NCBI GenBank assembly: GCA_900609035.2
Contig: UXAT02000001.1
Coordinates: 186,001-250,000, forward strand
Origin: Candidatus Defluviicoccus seviourii
GTDB taxonomy: Bacteria; Pseudomonadota; Alphaproteobacteria; Rhodospirillales; Defluviicoccaceae
Direction of reading: 5' to 3'
Length of the DNA: 64,000 nt
This document shows, piece by piece, positions 45,819 to 53,508 of this stretch. The notes under the pieces were generated by a model. That model ran no database searches. It was not told where the DNA came from and saw nothing but the letters and a program-made list of their open reading frames with translations. Position 1 is the stretch's first letter, and every line of letters begins with the position of its first letter. The position numbers were made by a program, and so were the translations under genes.

Positions 45819-46054
45819 CCCAGCCATCGCGCCACCAGCGGCCGGCACCGGCGAGGCGCAGCATGTTGCGGCGCCGTCTCAAGTGCGGTCGCAATATTCG
45901 CGAGGCAGTTTCGTGCCGCTTTGGGCGGGCGCACATGTTGCCTGCAGTCAACACCCTGACAGCTTGACTTCGGCGCCAAAATTGCCTCCAATCTTCACTA
46001 ATAACGCCGCCAATGAAAATGAGCGGCAGCATCAACGGGAAGGAACGTATCGCG

Positions 46055-46753
46055 ATGCCTGCAACCGCACCGGCGTGGCAGGGAGCAGTCGAATGCGACG
46101 GCTGCGCCTTCCGCCGTTTTGGCCTGTTTGCCGACCTGCATGCCGAAGACTTGGCGCAGCAGCCGTTTCCGATCGATCGCCTCAGCCTTGCTGCCGGCGA
46201 TCCGCTCTATCAGGAGGGTGGCCGCGCCCGTTCTGTCTTCTCGATCGTCGGCGGCGTCGTCAAGTTGGAGAAGATCTCGCCCAGCGGTGGCCGGCGCATC
46301 GTCCGCCTGCATCGGTCGGGCGATGCCATCGGCCTGGAAGCGCTGCTCGGCCTCGACTACGAACATACCGCGACCGCATTGCGGCCGATGTCGGTTTGCC
46401 GCATTCCGAGTGTCGCCATCGACGAGCTAGGCCACCGCTCGTCGCGGCTGGTCAAGCAGTTGATGGCCCGCTGGCACCAGGCCGTCCATCAGGCGGATCT
46501 GTGCCTGACGCTGCTCTCGACCGGCTCCGCCCGCGCGCGCGTCGCCCGGCTGCTCCTCTACTTGGGCGGCGAGGGCCGTGGCAGCGTCTGCGACGGGCTG
46601 ACCCGCGAGGACATGGCGTCGTTGTTGTCGATCACGGTTGAAACCGCGAGCCGGGTCGTGGCCGAGTTTCGCCGCCGCGGCGTGATCACCGCGATGGGCA
46701 GCAACCGCTTCCTGCTCGCCACCGGCGCGCTGCGCGAAATCGCCGAAAATTGA
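46055..46753 (+). CDS. CRP/FNR family transcriptional regulator, FNR-type DNA recognition
   Basis: A 232-aa regulator with an N-terminal cyclic-nucleotide-binding-like sensor domain and a C-terminal helix-turn-helix. The recognition helix reads VETASRVVAEF, giving the E-xx-SR signature of FNR, which reads TTGA half-sites. Two N-terminal cysteines (CDGC, residues 14 and 17) and one in SVCRIPS at the FNR Cys122 position are seen, one short of the FNR four-cysteine set. ATG 46055 follows AAGGAACG; ATGs at 46013 and 46019 are alternatives. Its stop lies in a TTGAC-N4-GTCAA box. It heads a same-strand run of redox/metal genes. Confidence 0.88.
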   Translation: MPATAPAWQGAVECDGCAFRRFGLFADLHAEDLAQQPFPIDRLSLAAGDPLYQEGGRARSVFSIVGGVVKLEKISPSGGRRIVRLHRSGDAIGLEALLGLDYEHTATALRPMSVCRIPSVAIDELGHRSSRLVKQLMARWHQAVHQADLCLTLLSTGSARARVARLLLYLGGEGRGSVCDGLTREDMASLLSITVETASRVVAEFRRRGVITAMGSNRFLLATGALREIAEN

Positions 46754-46763
46754 CGTTCGTCAA
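46750..46763. promoter_or_regulatory. FNR-class palindromic box
   Basis: TTGAC-GTTC-GTCAA is a perfect inverted repeat with the N4 spacing of FNR-family sites (FNR consensus TTGAT-N4-ATCAA). It overlaps the stop codon of the FNR-like gene and lies 137 bp upstream of the cytochrome gene, so the regulator is likely to control the following genes. Confidence 0.55.
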
Positions 46764-46900
46764 TCCCGGCCGGGCGCAGAACTGACCACGCGCGCCTGCC
46801 ACCGTCCTCGATCGCGCTAGGCTTGGGCCTGCGATCGAAGCTGGCAGCGGTAACGAACCCTTGCACCGATCGCACCGCGATTGCAGCAGCGAGGTGCGTC

Positions 46901-47311
46901 ATGCCGATGCGTGCGAAGGTTCGCCCCCTACCCCTTATCCTCGGTCTTGTCCTGGCTGCAGCGGCCGGTTTCGCCGCGGCACACGTGGTTCGCCCCGTCG
47001 CCGGTGCCGACGCGCCGGCCGGCGCAAGCCAGGCAGCGACCGAGCCTCTCAAGCCGGCCCACATCGTCAACCCTGGTCCCGCGACCAAAGCCTATGACCG
47101 CAAGCTCGAGTTTGCGGTGTTCAACAAGAATTGCACCCAGTGCCATGTCTCGGTCGCCGATCCCGAGCGCCCGGGCAAGACACGCGACGAGTGGTACCGC
47201 ATCGTCAACCTCATGGAGGGGCATGGCCTCGTTGTAAGCCAAGAAGAGGCGGACATGATCGTTGACCTCCTGTTCAAGTTGCGGGCCGGCGTTGAGGATG
47301 AGGCCGGCTGA
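46901..47311 (+). CDS. Monoheme c-type cytochrome-like protein
   Basis: A 136-aa exported or membrane-anchored protein. An N-terminal hydrophobic helix (residues ~9-28) is followed by a Pro/Ala linker and one CTQCH heme c site (Cys78, Cys81, His82). Met105 in NLMEGHG is a possible distal ligand. It probably passes electrons in the periplasm. ATG 46901 follows GAGGTGCGTC. It is 46 bp ahead of the Tat-exported hydrolase gene, and the two form a likely unit. Confidence 0.85.
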   Translation: MPMRAKVRPLPLILGLVLAAAAGFAAAHVVRPVAGADAPAGASQAATEPLKPAHIVNPGPATKAYDRKLEFAVFNKNCTQCHVSVADPERPGKTRDEWYRIVNLMEGHGLVVSQEEADMIVDLLFKLRAGVEDEAG

Positions 47312-47357
47312 GCGGCCGGCGGCCCGATCGCAGTTCCACCGGTTAAGGAGAACGCAC

Positions 47358-48446
47358 ATGCACCGACGTGATTTCCTGAAAACGGCTTGTGCCGGCAGCC
47401 TGCTGAGCGCCGCCTACGTCGCAACGCCCAAGCGCAGCCAAGCGCGCGAGACGCTCGCCATCGGCGAGGTCAAGAGCGTCAAGGTCGATGTCATTTCCGA
47501 GACCAGCTGGTTCAACAACGACCAGCTGAAGAAGGACATCACCGATTTCGGCGGTGCGGCGACCAACCAGTACACGATCCCCTGGGACTGGGACAACGCC
47601 GGCGGTTACGCCGCGCTGATCACCGTCACAGCCCTCGACGGCGACGAAAAGACGATCCTGCTCGACAGCGGCTGGAACAACGCCTGGATGGACTATGTCT
47701 TCGAGAAGAAAAACATCCCGACGATGTTACAGCGCGGCGAGATCGACTTCATGGTGCTCTCGCACTGGCACCTGGATCACCTCTGGGGCATCGAATCGAC
47801 GCTCAAGCACAATCCCAACATCAAGATCTATGCGCCGGCGACGCACTATCCCGAGGACATGGCGCTCCTGCGCGAAAAGGCGACGCTGACCGCCACCGGG
47901 CGCGACGGCAAGCCGGTCACGATCTGCAAGAACAGCGTGCCGCATACGGGCGAGCTGGCTCTATGCACCGCCGAAGGCGACGCCGGCAGCGGCGTCTACC
48001 GGCCCTTCCCCGGCATGGCGATCAAGATGTTCGACGTGCCCATCTTGCTGCGGGTTCGCGGAGAGAACACGCTCTATTTCAACGTCAAGGACAAGGGCAT
48101 CGTCACCGTCACCGGTTGCTGCCATCCCGGCTTGCTGACCCTGTTCTCGGCGGCACGGCGCAGCTTCGAAGGCTACGAGCCCTACGGCTGCTATGGCGGG
48201 CTGCACTTGAGCCTGTTCGAGACCTGGGATCCCAAGTTCGATGACATCATCAAGGGTGTGAAATCGTTCGGCCTCAAGAAGGTCGCGTGCAACCACTGCA
48301 CCGGCTGGCTGTGGGCGGAAAAGGCCGCTGCCGAAGGGGTGCCGATCGTCAAGGGGACGGACACCTTCAAGTCCTACAAGCGGCAGTCGAGCGTTGCCAA
48401 GGCCAGCAACGTCTTTCTCACCAACGGCGACACGGTGACATTCTGA
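47358..48446 (+). CDS. Tat-exported metallo-beta-lactamase-fold hydrolase (COG1237-like)
   Basis: The N terminus MHRRDFLKTACAGSLLSAA is a twin-arginine signal, so the protein is exported folded, usually with cofactor bound. The MBL metal motif is SHWHLDHLWGIE (HWHLDH, residues 136-141), followed by VTGCCHPGLLTLF and CNHCTGWL. These resemble the COG1237 branch, whose best-known member makes the methanopterin precursor. It has 362 aa; AAGGAGAACGCAC precedes the ATG. The substrate is unknown. Partnership with the adjacent cytochrome suggests a redox or metal-linked periplasmic reaction. Confidence 0.88.
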   Translation: MHRRDFLKTACAGSLLSAAYVATPKRSQARETLAIGEVKSVKVDVISETSWFNNDQLKKDITDFGGAATNQYTIPWDWDNAGGYAALITVTALDGDEKTILLDSGWNNAWMDYVFEKKNIPTMLQRGEIDFMVLSHWHLDHLWGIESTLKHNPNIKIYAPATHYPEDMALLREKATLTATGRDGKPVTICKNSVPHTGELALCTAEGDAGSGVYRPFPGMAIKMFDVPILLRVRGENTLYFNVKDKGIVTVTGCCHPGLLTLFSAARRSFEGYEPYGCYGGLHLSLFETWDPKFDDIIKGVKSFGLKKVACNHCTGWLWAEKAAAEGVPIVKGTDTFKSYKRQSSVAKASNVFLTNGDTVTF

Positions 48447-48540
48447 ACCTCAGGCCTCGCGGCGGGGAGGCGCAAAGGCCAAGCCATAATCGGCCCAGCC
48501 TCCCCGTCGGGACCCGCCCCCCCTTTGACGGGAGAACGCA

Positions 48541-49806
48541 ATGCTTTCGCCCTCATCGTCAATCGCCTATGCGCCCGAGCGGAGCCGACCCTCGCTCCTC
48601 GCCGGCACGATTGCGGGCTTGGTCAATCTGGCGGTCGTCTGCGCGCTGGTGACCGGGCTGTGGTATGTCCTCCTCCACCCCAACGGCGTGTTTGCACTCT
48701 ACACGCCGATGTACGGGTTCTCGCTCGTTGTCGCCGTCGTCGCCGCCATTGTCCTCATCGCCAAGGTGGCGGAATTTTTTCCGCTGCAGTCGCTAGCGAT
48801 CGCCGATCCGGCACGCGGCGTCCTGTTCACCGCGATCGCGGTCGGGATCGGCGTTCTGATCGTGCACGGCTTGTTCTGGAACTTCATCGGCCGCTTTGGC
48901 GTGACGTACTTCAGCCCGTGGTCGATTGTCGCCGAGGGCGGCGTCGGTGCGGAGTTTTTCAATGCCCGCGAGAACGCATCGACGGCGATCATTTATGTTC
49001 TCGCCGCGTTCCTATGGATCGCTCTGTACTGGGCGGTCGGCTTCGGCCGTTGGCCGTGGGCAGGCGCCGGCGCCGGCGTGCGCGCCTGGTCACGCTTCAC
49101 CACCATCGCGCTGATCGCCACACTGCTCTACGTCGTGCTCTTCCATCCGCATGTTTGCGCCCTGTTCTACCCAGCGCAGACGATGGCCGGCGTGACGCCG
49201 TGGTGGGCGGCGTTCGCCCAGACGGCGAGCGCGTACTTCAACCTCGGCCTGGTCCTTTGCACCGTGCTGTGGATCGTCATCTCCGATGTCCTGTGGGAGC
49301 AGTGGCCGTGGCGCCTCCTCGATCGCGCCGATGGTCCCGGCTTTGCCCGCGGCGCGTTTGCATTCGTCGGCACGATCGTGCTCGGTGCGGCCACGGTCTG
49401 GATCGCGCTCGCGGCGATGACTGCCGTCTGGATGGAGCCATTCGAGGGCGGGCAGTACACCGATGCCCCCTACTTCCGCTATCTGCATGCGGGTGAAATC
49501 GCCGGCTTCGGCATGCTCGGCGCCTTCATCACCCGCGCCTATCTGGATGCTCCGTTGCAGCGCCTGGCATTGGCGGCCCGGCTCGCGGCACGAACGCTGC
49601 TCGCCGCCGCTGTCGGTGCCGTGGCCTACGTGTTCTATTACTCAAGCGCCGGTACGGCACTGTTGGGGCGCGTGCCGGGGATCGGCCAGCCGGAGGATAC
49701 GCCACTTGTTTGGACGCTGCTGTTCATTGCTGTTGTCCTGTGCCAGCTGGAGTTCTTCCGCGGCTGGCCGCTCACGCGGATGGACGACGAAGGCGCCAGG
49801 CGATGA
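48541..49806 (+). CDS. Polytopic membrane protein of unknown function
   Basis: A 421-aa protein with about nine hydrophobic segments starting near residues 22, 58, 92, 150, 188, 232, 275, 318 and 350-395. Conserved-looking loops carry aromatic and His/Cys residues, e.g. LLYVVLFHPHVCALFYP and YFRYLHAGEIAG, which could bind metal or heme. I do not recognise the family. GGGAGAACGCA precedes the ATG, and the stop overlaps the next ATG by four bases. It follows the Tat hydrolase by 94 bp. Confidence 0.75.
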   Translation: MLSPSSSIAYAPERSRPSLLAGTIAGLVNLAVVCALVTGLWYVLLHPNGVFALYTPMYGFSLVVAVVAAIVLIAKVAEFFPLQSLAIADPARGVLFTAIAVGIGVLIVHGLFWNFIGRFGVTYFSPWSIVAEGGVGAEFFNARENASTAIIYVLAAFLWIALYWAVGFGRWPWAGAGAGVRAWSRFTTIALIATLLYVVLFHPHVCALFYPAQTMAGVTPWWAAFAQTASAYFNLGLVLCTVLWIVISDVLWEQWPWRLLDRADGPGFARGAFAFVGTIVLGAATVWIALAAMTAVWMEPFEGGQYTDAPYFRYLHAGEIAGFGMLGAFITRAYLDAPLQRLALAARLAARTLLAAAVGAVAYVFYYSSAGTALLGRVPGIGQPEDTPLVWTLLFIAVVLCQLEFFRGWPLTRMDDEGARR

Positions 49807-50078
49807 CGCGCCCGTCGCGCCGCCGGCTCATCTGCCGTGAAATCCCATCCGGCCTTGCCGCGCTGATCGGTCTGTTCAAGGGCGAGGACGACGTGGAGTC
49901 GCGTGAGCAGGCCGCGTTTGCTGCCTTCGATGCCGAATGGCGGGCGATGGGCCCTGACATGCTGGCACAGGCGGCCCGTGCCGCTGGCGTGGTGGATAGC
50001 GAAGCGGCCGGAGGGAACCACGACGATCTCGTCAAAGCCCTCTGGCAGCGCACCCGGACCGAAGCGGATGTCGGCTGA
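49803..50078 (+). CDS. Hypothetical protein (91 aa) coupled to the membrane protein gene
   Basis: It starts at an ATG inside the stop of the membrane-protein gene (ATGA) and ends 11 bases inside the next gene, so translation of all three is probably coupled. The product is basic at the N terminus (TRPSRRRLICREIP) and otherwise acidic and helical, without membrane segments. I do not recognise it; a soluble partner of the membrane protein is plausible from position. Confidence 0.65.
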   Translation: MTRPSRRRLICREIPSGLAALIGLFKGEDDVESREQAAFAAFDAEWRAMGPDMLAQAARAAGVVDSEAAGGNHDDLVKALWQRTRTEADVG

Positions 50079-51018
50079 CGAGCGCATTTCGCTGCATCTT
50101 GCGGCCCTCTTCCGCCATGGGCTGCAGGCAGATGGCGTTCGCGCCGCAACCGACCTGAAGGGAGTGAGCGAGGTCTGGCCGGCTCCGGGCAGCGGTCCCG
50201 CGTGGGCCTGGTACCTGTGGCTGACGACCAGCCCTGGAGCCTATGAGTTGCGCCTGGTCGAGGCGGAGGTTGTGAGCGTCGGCCCGAGCCGGCTCGCCCG
50301 CGGATCGCTGGCCCTGCGCTACTTCCCCGCCCCGGCCGAGCCGGTGTTCGCGTGCCTTGCGCCGGCGCAGCAGGACCTGCTCCGCTCGCCGGTGTTCGAT
50401 GAAACGCGCACTCCCCGCTTCGGCCTCAACGACCGGATCCCCCCTGATTGGTTCAACGTCGGCACCATCGAGCTGTACGAAGCCGCCGATGATACCGCGT
50501 CGGTTCTGATGCTGGCAGCGGACGACCCGCTCGCGGCTTCGCTGGCGCCGCCGTGGCCGCAAGTGGAAAACGCAAGGTCTGACGTGCCAGCCTGGCAGCT
50601 GGCGTATCCGATATTCGACGCCCTGATCGGCCTTACCAGCTATATGGAGCGACGCCAGCCCGCCCGCGTCATCTGCAGCCGCCGGCCAGGGGCGGTGCCC
50701 GACTCCGGGTTGAAAGCGGCACTGGTGGCGTTCGTCGATCGCGACCAGCCGGAGGCGGCAACTACGGTCGATCGTCTCGAAGCGGTGCTCGGCTCGGATC
50801 CATGGCAGACCTTGTGCCGGTATCCGGTTCGTGGGCCAGGTGAGACCGATTGCCGCCGCCACCGCCACTGTTCCGGCGAGCATGACCACCATCACCACGA
50901 CCACCACGGCCACGGTTGCACTGCCGATATATCGATCCCGCTTCGCTGCAGCGACACGTGGTGGACATTAGCCGCCTTTGACGGGGCGATCACGGCCCTG
51001 CCCTGCGGCTGCCACTGA
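50068..51018 (+). CDS. Hypothetical protein with histidine-rich, cysteine-flanked metal-binding-like segment
   Basis: A 316-aa protein with no signal peptide and no recognised domain. Residues ~1-240 look globular. Near the C terminus HCSGEHDHHHHDHHGHGC has nine His in 18 residues with Cys on both sides, and the protein ends PCGCH. Such segments occur in nickel, zinc, cobalt or copper storage and chaperone proteins. It overlaps the previous gene by 11 bases. With the cytochrome and MBL hydrolase upstream, a metal-delivery role is inferred. Confidence 0.7.
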   Translation: MSADERISLHLAALFRHGLQADGVRAATDLKGVSEVWPAPGSGPAWAWYLWLTTSPGAYELRLVEAEVVSVGPSRLARGSLALRYFPAPAEPVFACLAPAQQDLLRSPVFDETRTPRFGLNDRIPPDWFNVGTIELYEAADDTASVLMLAADDPLAASLAPPWPQVENARSDVPAWQLAYPIFDALIGLTSYMERRQPARVICSRRPGAVPDSGLKAALVAFVDRDQPEAATTVDRLEAVLGSDPWQTLCRYPVRGPGETDCRRHRHCSGEHDHHHHDHHGHGCTADISIPLRCSDTWWTLAAFDGAITALPCGCH

Positions 51019-51250
51019 CGGCGGCATTCGTCACCACAAGCGCTTGTTTGCGCCCCTTTAAGCGCTCGCCGCTAATCCGATCGGCTGTGAGATGTGCCGG
51101 GCCAACAAGCGCATTCACCAGCAACCGCGCTAATGGTCGGCGCTTGCGTTGCGCTCGTCGCTTCGGTCATTCCATCTTTGTTGAAGACGGCCCATCTTTG
51201 ATGACGACGGCGCATCTTGCCGATGCCAATGACACAAACAGGAGGCAGGG
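51019..51250. other. Intergenic region before the Anbu gene
   Basis: This 232-bp gap should contain the Anbu-gene promoter, but no clear -35/-10 pair is seen. It contains an imperfect tandem repeat (see 51172-51211). No coding potential was found. Confidence 0.4.
51172..51211. repeat. Imperfect 20-bp tandem repeat upstream of the Anbu gene
   Basis: CCATCTTTGTTGAAGACGGC (51172-51191) is followed at once by CCATCTTTGATGACGACGGC (51192-51211), matching at 18 of 20 positions. A degraded third unit may follow. Confidence 0.85.
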
Positions 51251-52012
51251 ATGACGTACTGCGTGGGTGTCAAGGTCAACGAGGGGCTGCTGTTCGCCAG
51301 CGATTCGCGGACCAACGCCGGCGTCGACAGCGTCGCCACGTTTCACAAGCTGTTCGTCTTCCATCAGGAGGGTCAGCGGCTGATTGTCGTCATGACGGCA
51401 GGCAATCTCGCCGTTACCCAGGAAGTGATCACCCGCTTGCAGCAGGGCCTCAGCACGGACGAGCCCGGCCGCAACGTCCTTCTCGCCCCCACTTTGTTCG
51501 ATGTCACAATGATGGTCGGCGGGCTGCTGCGCTCCGTCATCGACCGCGACCGTTCCTACCTCCAAGGGTTCGGCGCCGACGTGTCATCGTCCTTCATCGT
51601 CGGCGGCCAGATCGCTGGCGACGAACCGCGGCTGTTTCTGGTTTACCCTGCCGGCAACTTCATCGAGAGCGAACCGGCCACGCCCTATTTCCAGCTCGGC
51701 GAGACGAAATATGGCAAGCCCATCCTCGAACGGGTCCTGACGCCGCAAACGACGCTGGCGCAGGCCGCAAAGTGCGCGCTGTTGTCGTTCGACGGCACGA
51801 TCAAGGCGAACCTGTCCGTCGCACCGCCGATCGACGTACTGATCTATAAGGCCAATACCTTGGCGATCGGCCGTCAGCAGGAGATCGCCGCCGGCGATCC
51901 ATACTTCGCCACCCTCTCCGCCGGCTGGGGCACCGGGCTTCTCAAGGTGTTTGCCGATCTTGCGGATCCGCCGTGGGCGGCGGACGACGCGGCGCCGGGA
52001 GAGTCCGGCTAG
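51251..52012 (+). CDS. Proteasome-type peptidase of the Anbu (ancestral beta subunit) family
   Basis: A 253-aa Ntn-hydrolase related to HslV and proteasome beta subunits. It starts MTYCVGVKVNEGLLFASDSRTNAG, so Thr2 would become the N-terminal nucleophile after Met removal; the SDSRTNAG stretch is typical of Anbu. AGGAGGCAGGG gives a strong ribosome-binding site. Anbu genes usually travel with alpha-E, transglutaminase-like and ATP-grasp genes; none is within this window, so it is an orphan here. Confidence 0.9.
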   Translation: MTYCVGVKVNEGLLFASDSRTNAGVDSVATFHKLFVFHQEGQRLIVVMTAGNLAVTQEVITRLQQGLSTDEPGRNVLLAPTLFDVTMMVGGLLRSVIDRDRSYLQGFGADVSSSFIVGGQIAGDEPRLFLVYPAGNFIESEPATPYFQLGETKYGKPILERVLTPQTTLAQAAKCALLSFDGTIKANLSVAPPIDVLIYKANTLAIGRQQEIAAGDPYFATLSAGWGTGLLKVFADLADPPWAADDAAPGESG

Positions 52013-52124
52013 AGACGCAGAAAACAAGCGGAAGCCAAAGCCTTCGGCCGTGCACGACCTCGCTGCCGCCCGAGGGCTCTGCTAGGCTCATGCTTTGCCC
52101 TTTGGCAGCACTCGTTAAGCACCC

Positions 52125-52478
52125 ATGGCACCCGCTGCAGCCGATAGCACTCGCCTGACCGATCTGCTTACGCGGCTTGACGCCGCCACCGGCCCGGACC
52201 CAACGCTCGATCGGGACATCGGCCAAGCCCTGGGCGGAAGCACCACTGCCGGCGAGGGACCGGCCTACACCGCCTCAATCGACCGCTGTTTCGATCTCTT
52301 GCATCAAGTCGCCCCTGGCTGGCATTGGCATGTCGGCTTCGGCGTCACCGGCCTCCTTCCCTACGCCACCCTGGCGCTCGGACCGCGGCGGTTCGAGGCA
52401 AGCGCTGCAACCGTGCCGTTGGCGCTCTTGAATGTGATCGTCCGGGCGGCTTGCGCGCGTTCGAGCCCCGACATCTGA
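52125..52478 (+). CDS. Hypothetical protein (117 aa)
   Basis: A small soluble protein starting at ATG 52125. The middle (YTASIDRCFDLLHQVAPGWHWHVGFG) resembles a recurrent small-protein pattern in alphaproteobacteria and their phages in which YTxSIDAA is followed by a W-rich strand. The C terminus has an Ala-rich helix (VPLALLNVIVRAACARS). No function is known; the family resemblance is from memory. Confidence 0.6.
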   Translation: MAPAAADSTRLTDLLTRLDAATGPDPTLDRDIGQALGGSTTAGEGPAYTASIDRCFDLLHQVAPGWHWHVGFGVTGLLPYATLALGPRRFEASAATVPLALLNVIVRAACARSSPDI

Positions 52479-52566
52479 ACAGCACTTTTGCGCGCATTTG
52501 CCCCCTGCAAGCGTGTTTTCGATGGGAGCGATTTTGCCACAAATGGGCCATCATCGGGTGAAAGTA

Positions 52567-52575
52567 TGATATAAT
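52567..52575 (+). promoter_or_regulatory. Extended -10 promoter upstream of the PhnD-like gene
   Basis: TGATATAAT contains a perfect TATAAT (52570-52575) preceded by TG one base upstream, the extended -10 configuration. No good -35 is at 17 bp. The predicted start of transcription is about 25-30 bases before the ATG at 52608. Such an AT-rich box is rare in this GC-rich DNA. Confidence 0.6.
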
Positions 52576-52607
52576 CAGGGATCCGGGGAAGAGTGGGAGG
52601 GAGGGCG

Positions 52608-53495
52608 ATGAGAGGCAGAGCGCGGCTCGCGCGTACGGCGGCGATCGTTCTCGCGGCGGTCATGGTGCTCGCGCTGCAGCCAAACGCTGGCGCAGAGGAT
52701 CCGCCGTCGCCAGCGCGGGAAAACGGTTACGTTTTCGGCGTATTCCCTTATTTGCCTCCCCTCACGCTTGACCACGTCTTTGCGCCAATTATCGCCAGCC
52801 TCGAAACGGGCGTTGGCGCGCCGGTGCATCTCCGCTCGACGACAACGTTTTCCGGATTTGTCGAGGAACTCGGCAAAGGCCACTACGATCTCATCTTTGC
52901 CCATCCGTTCTTCTATATTCTTGCGGCGGATCACTATGGCTATGTGCCGCTGGTGCGTTTGGCAACGCCGCTCACCGCGGTCTTCCTGACCCGCCATGAT
53001 GATCCTGCCGACTCGATGCTCGCGCTCAAGGGCCGTGTTCTGGGGCTGCCGCCGGAGTTGTCGGCGGTCAGCGAGGTTGCGCAGCGCGAACTCGCGGCTG
53101 CAGGTCTTACCCCCGGCGTCCAAATCCAGCTTCGTCACCACCAATCGAAATCATCGTGCCTGCATGCCCTCGCATTGGGGACGGCAGACGCCTGTGCGCT
53201 ACCCCGCTTCGTGCTCAAGCAGCTACCGGCCGACCACATCGCAACCCTCAAAGTCATCCACGAGACGGCCCCGATCCCTAACGTCGTCATCGCCGCCCAC
53301 CCGCGATTGAGCGAAGCTGATCGCACGAAGCTTATCCAGACCGTGCTCGCCTGGCCCGACACGGCAGAAGGACGGCAGATTCTCGCCGATGCCGGCTGGG
53401 AGGGGTTCGTCGCCACCGACGACCACGACTACGATGAACTGAGGCGATGGGGGGTAGCGACGGTTCAAAACAGGCGGCAGTCTGCCGCCGAGTGA
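52608..53495 (+). CDS. PhnD-like periplasmic phosphate/phosphonate-type substrate-binding protein
   Basis: A signal peptide (RTAAIVLAAVMVLALQPNAGA) is followed by a type 2 periplasmic binding fold of the PhnD family: FGVFPYLPPLTLDHVFAPI, GKGHYDLIFAHPFFYILAADHYGY and LGTADACALPRFVLKQ. It has 295 aa, with GGGAGGGAGGGCG before the ATG. No ABC permease or ATPase is nearby. Instead a transmembrane GGDEF-EAL protein follows after 13 bases, so this is more likely a ligand-sensing subunit than a transporter part. Confidence 0.85.
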   Translation: MRGRARLARTAAIVLAAVMVLALQPNAGAEDPPSPARENGYVFGVFPYLPPLTLDHVFAPIIASLETGVGAPVHLRSTTTFSGFVEELGKGHYDLIFAHPFFYILAADHYGYVPLVRLATPLTAVFLTRHDDPADSMLALKGRVLGLPPELSAVSEVAQRELAAAGLTPGVQIQLRHHQSKSSCLHALALGTADACALPRFVLKQLPADHIATLKVIHETAPIPNVVIAAHPRLSEADRTKLIQTVLAWPDTAEGRQILADAGWEGFVATDDHDYDELRRWGVATVQNRRQSAAE

Positions 53496-53508
53496 AATCC
53501 GGTCGGCC

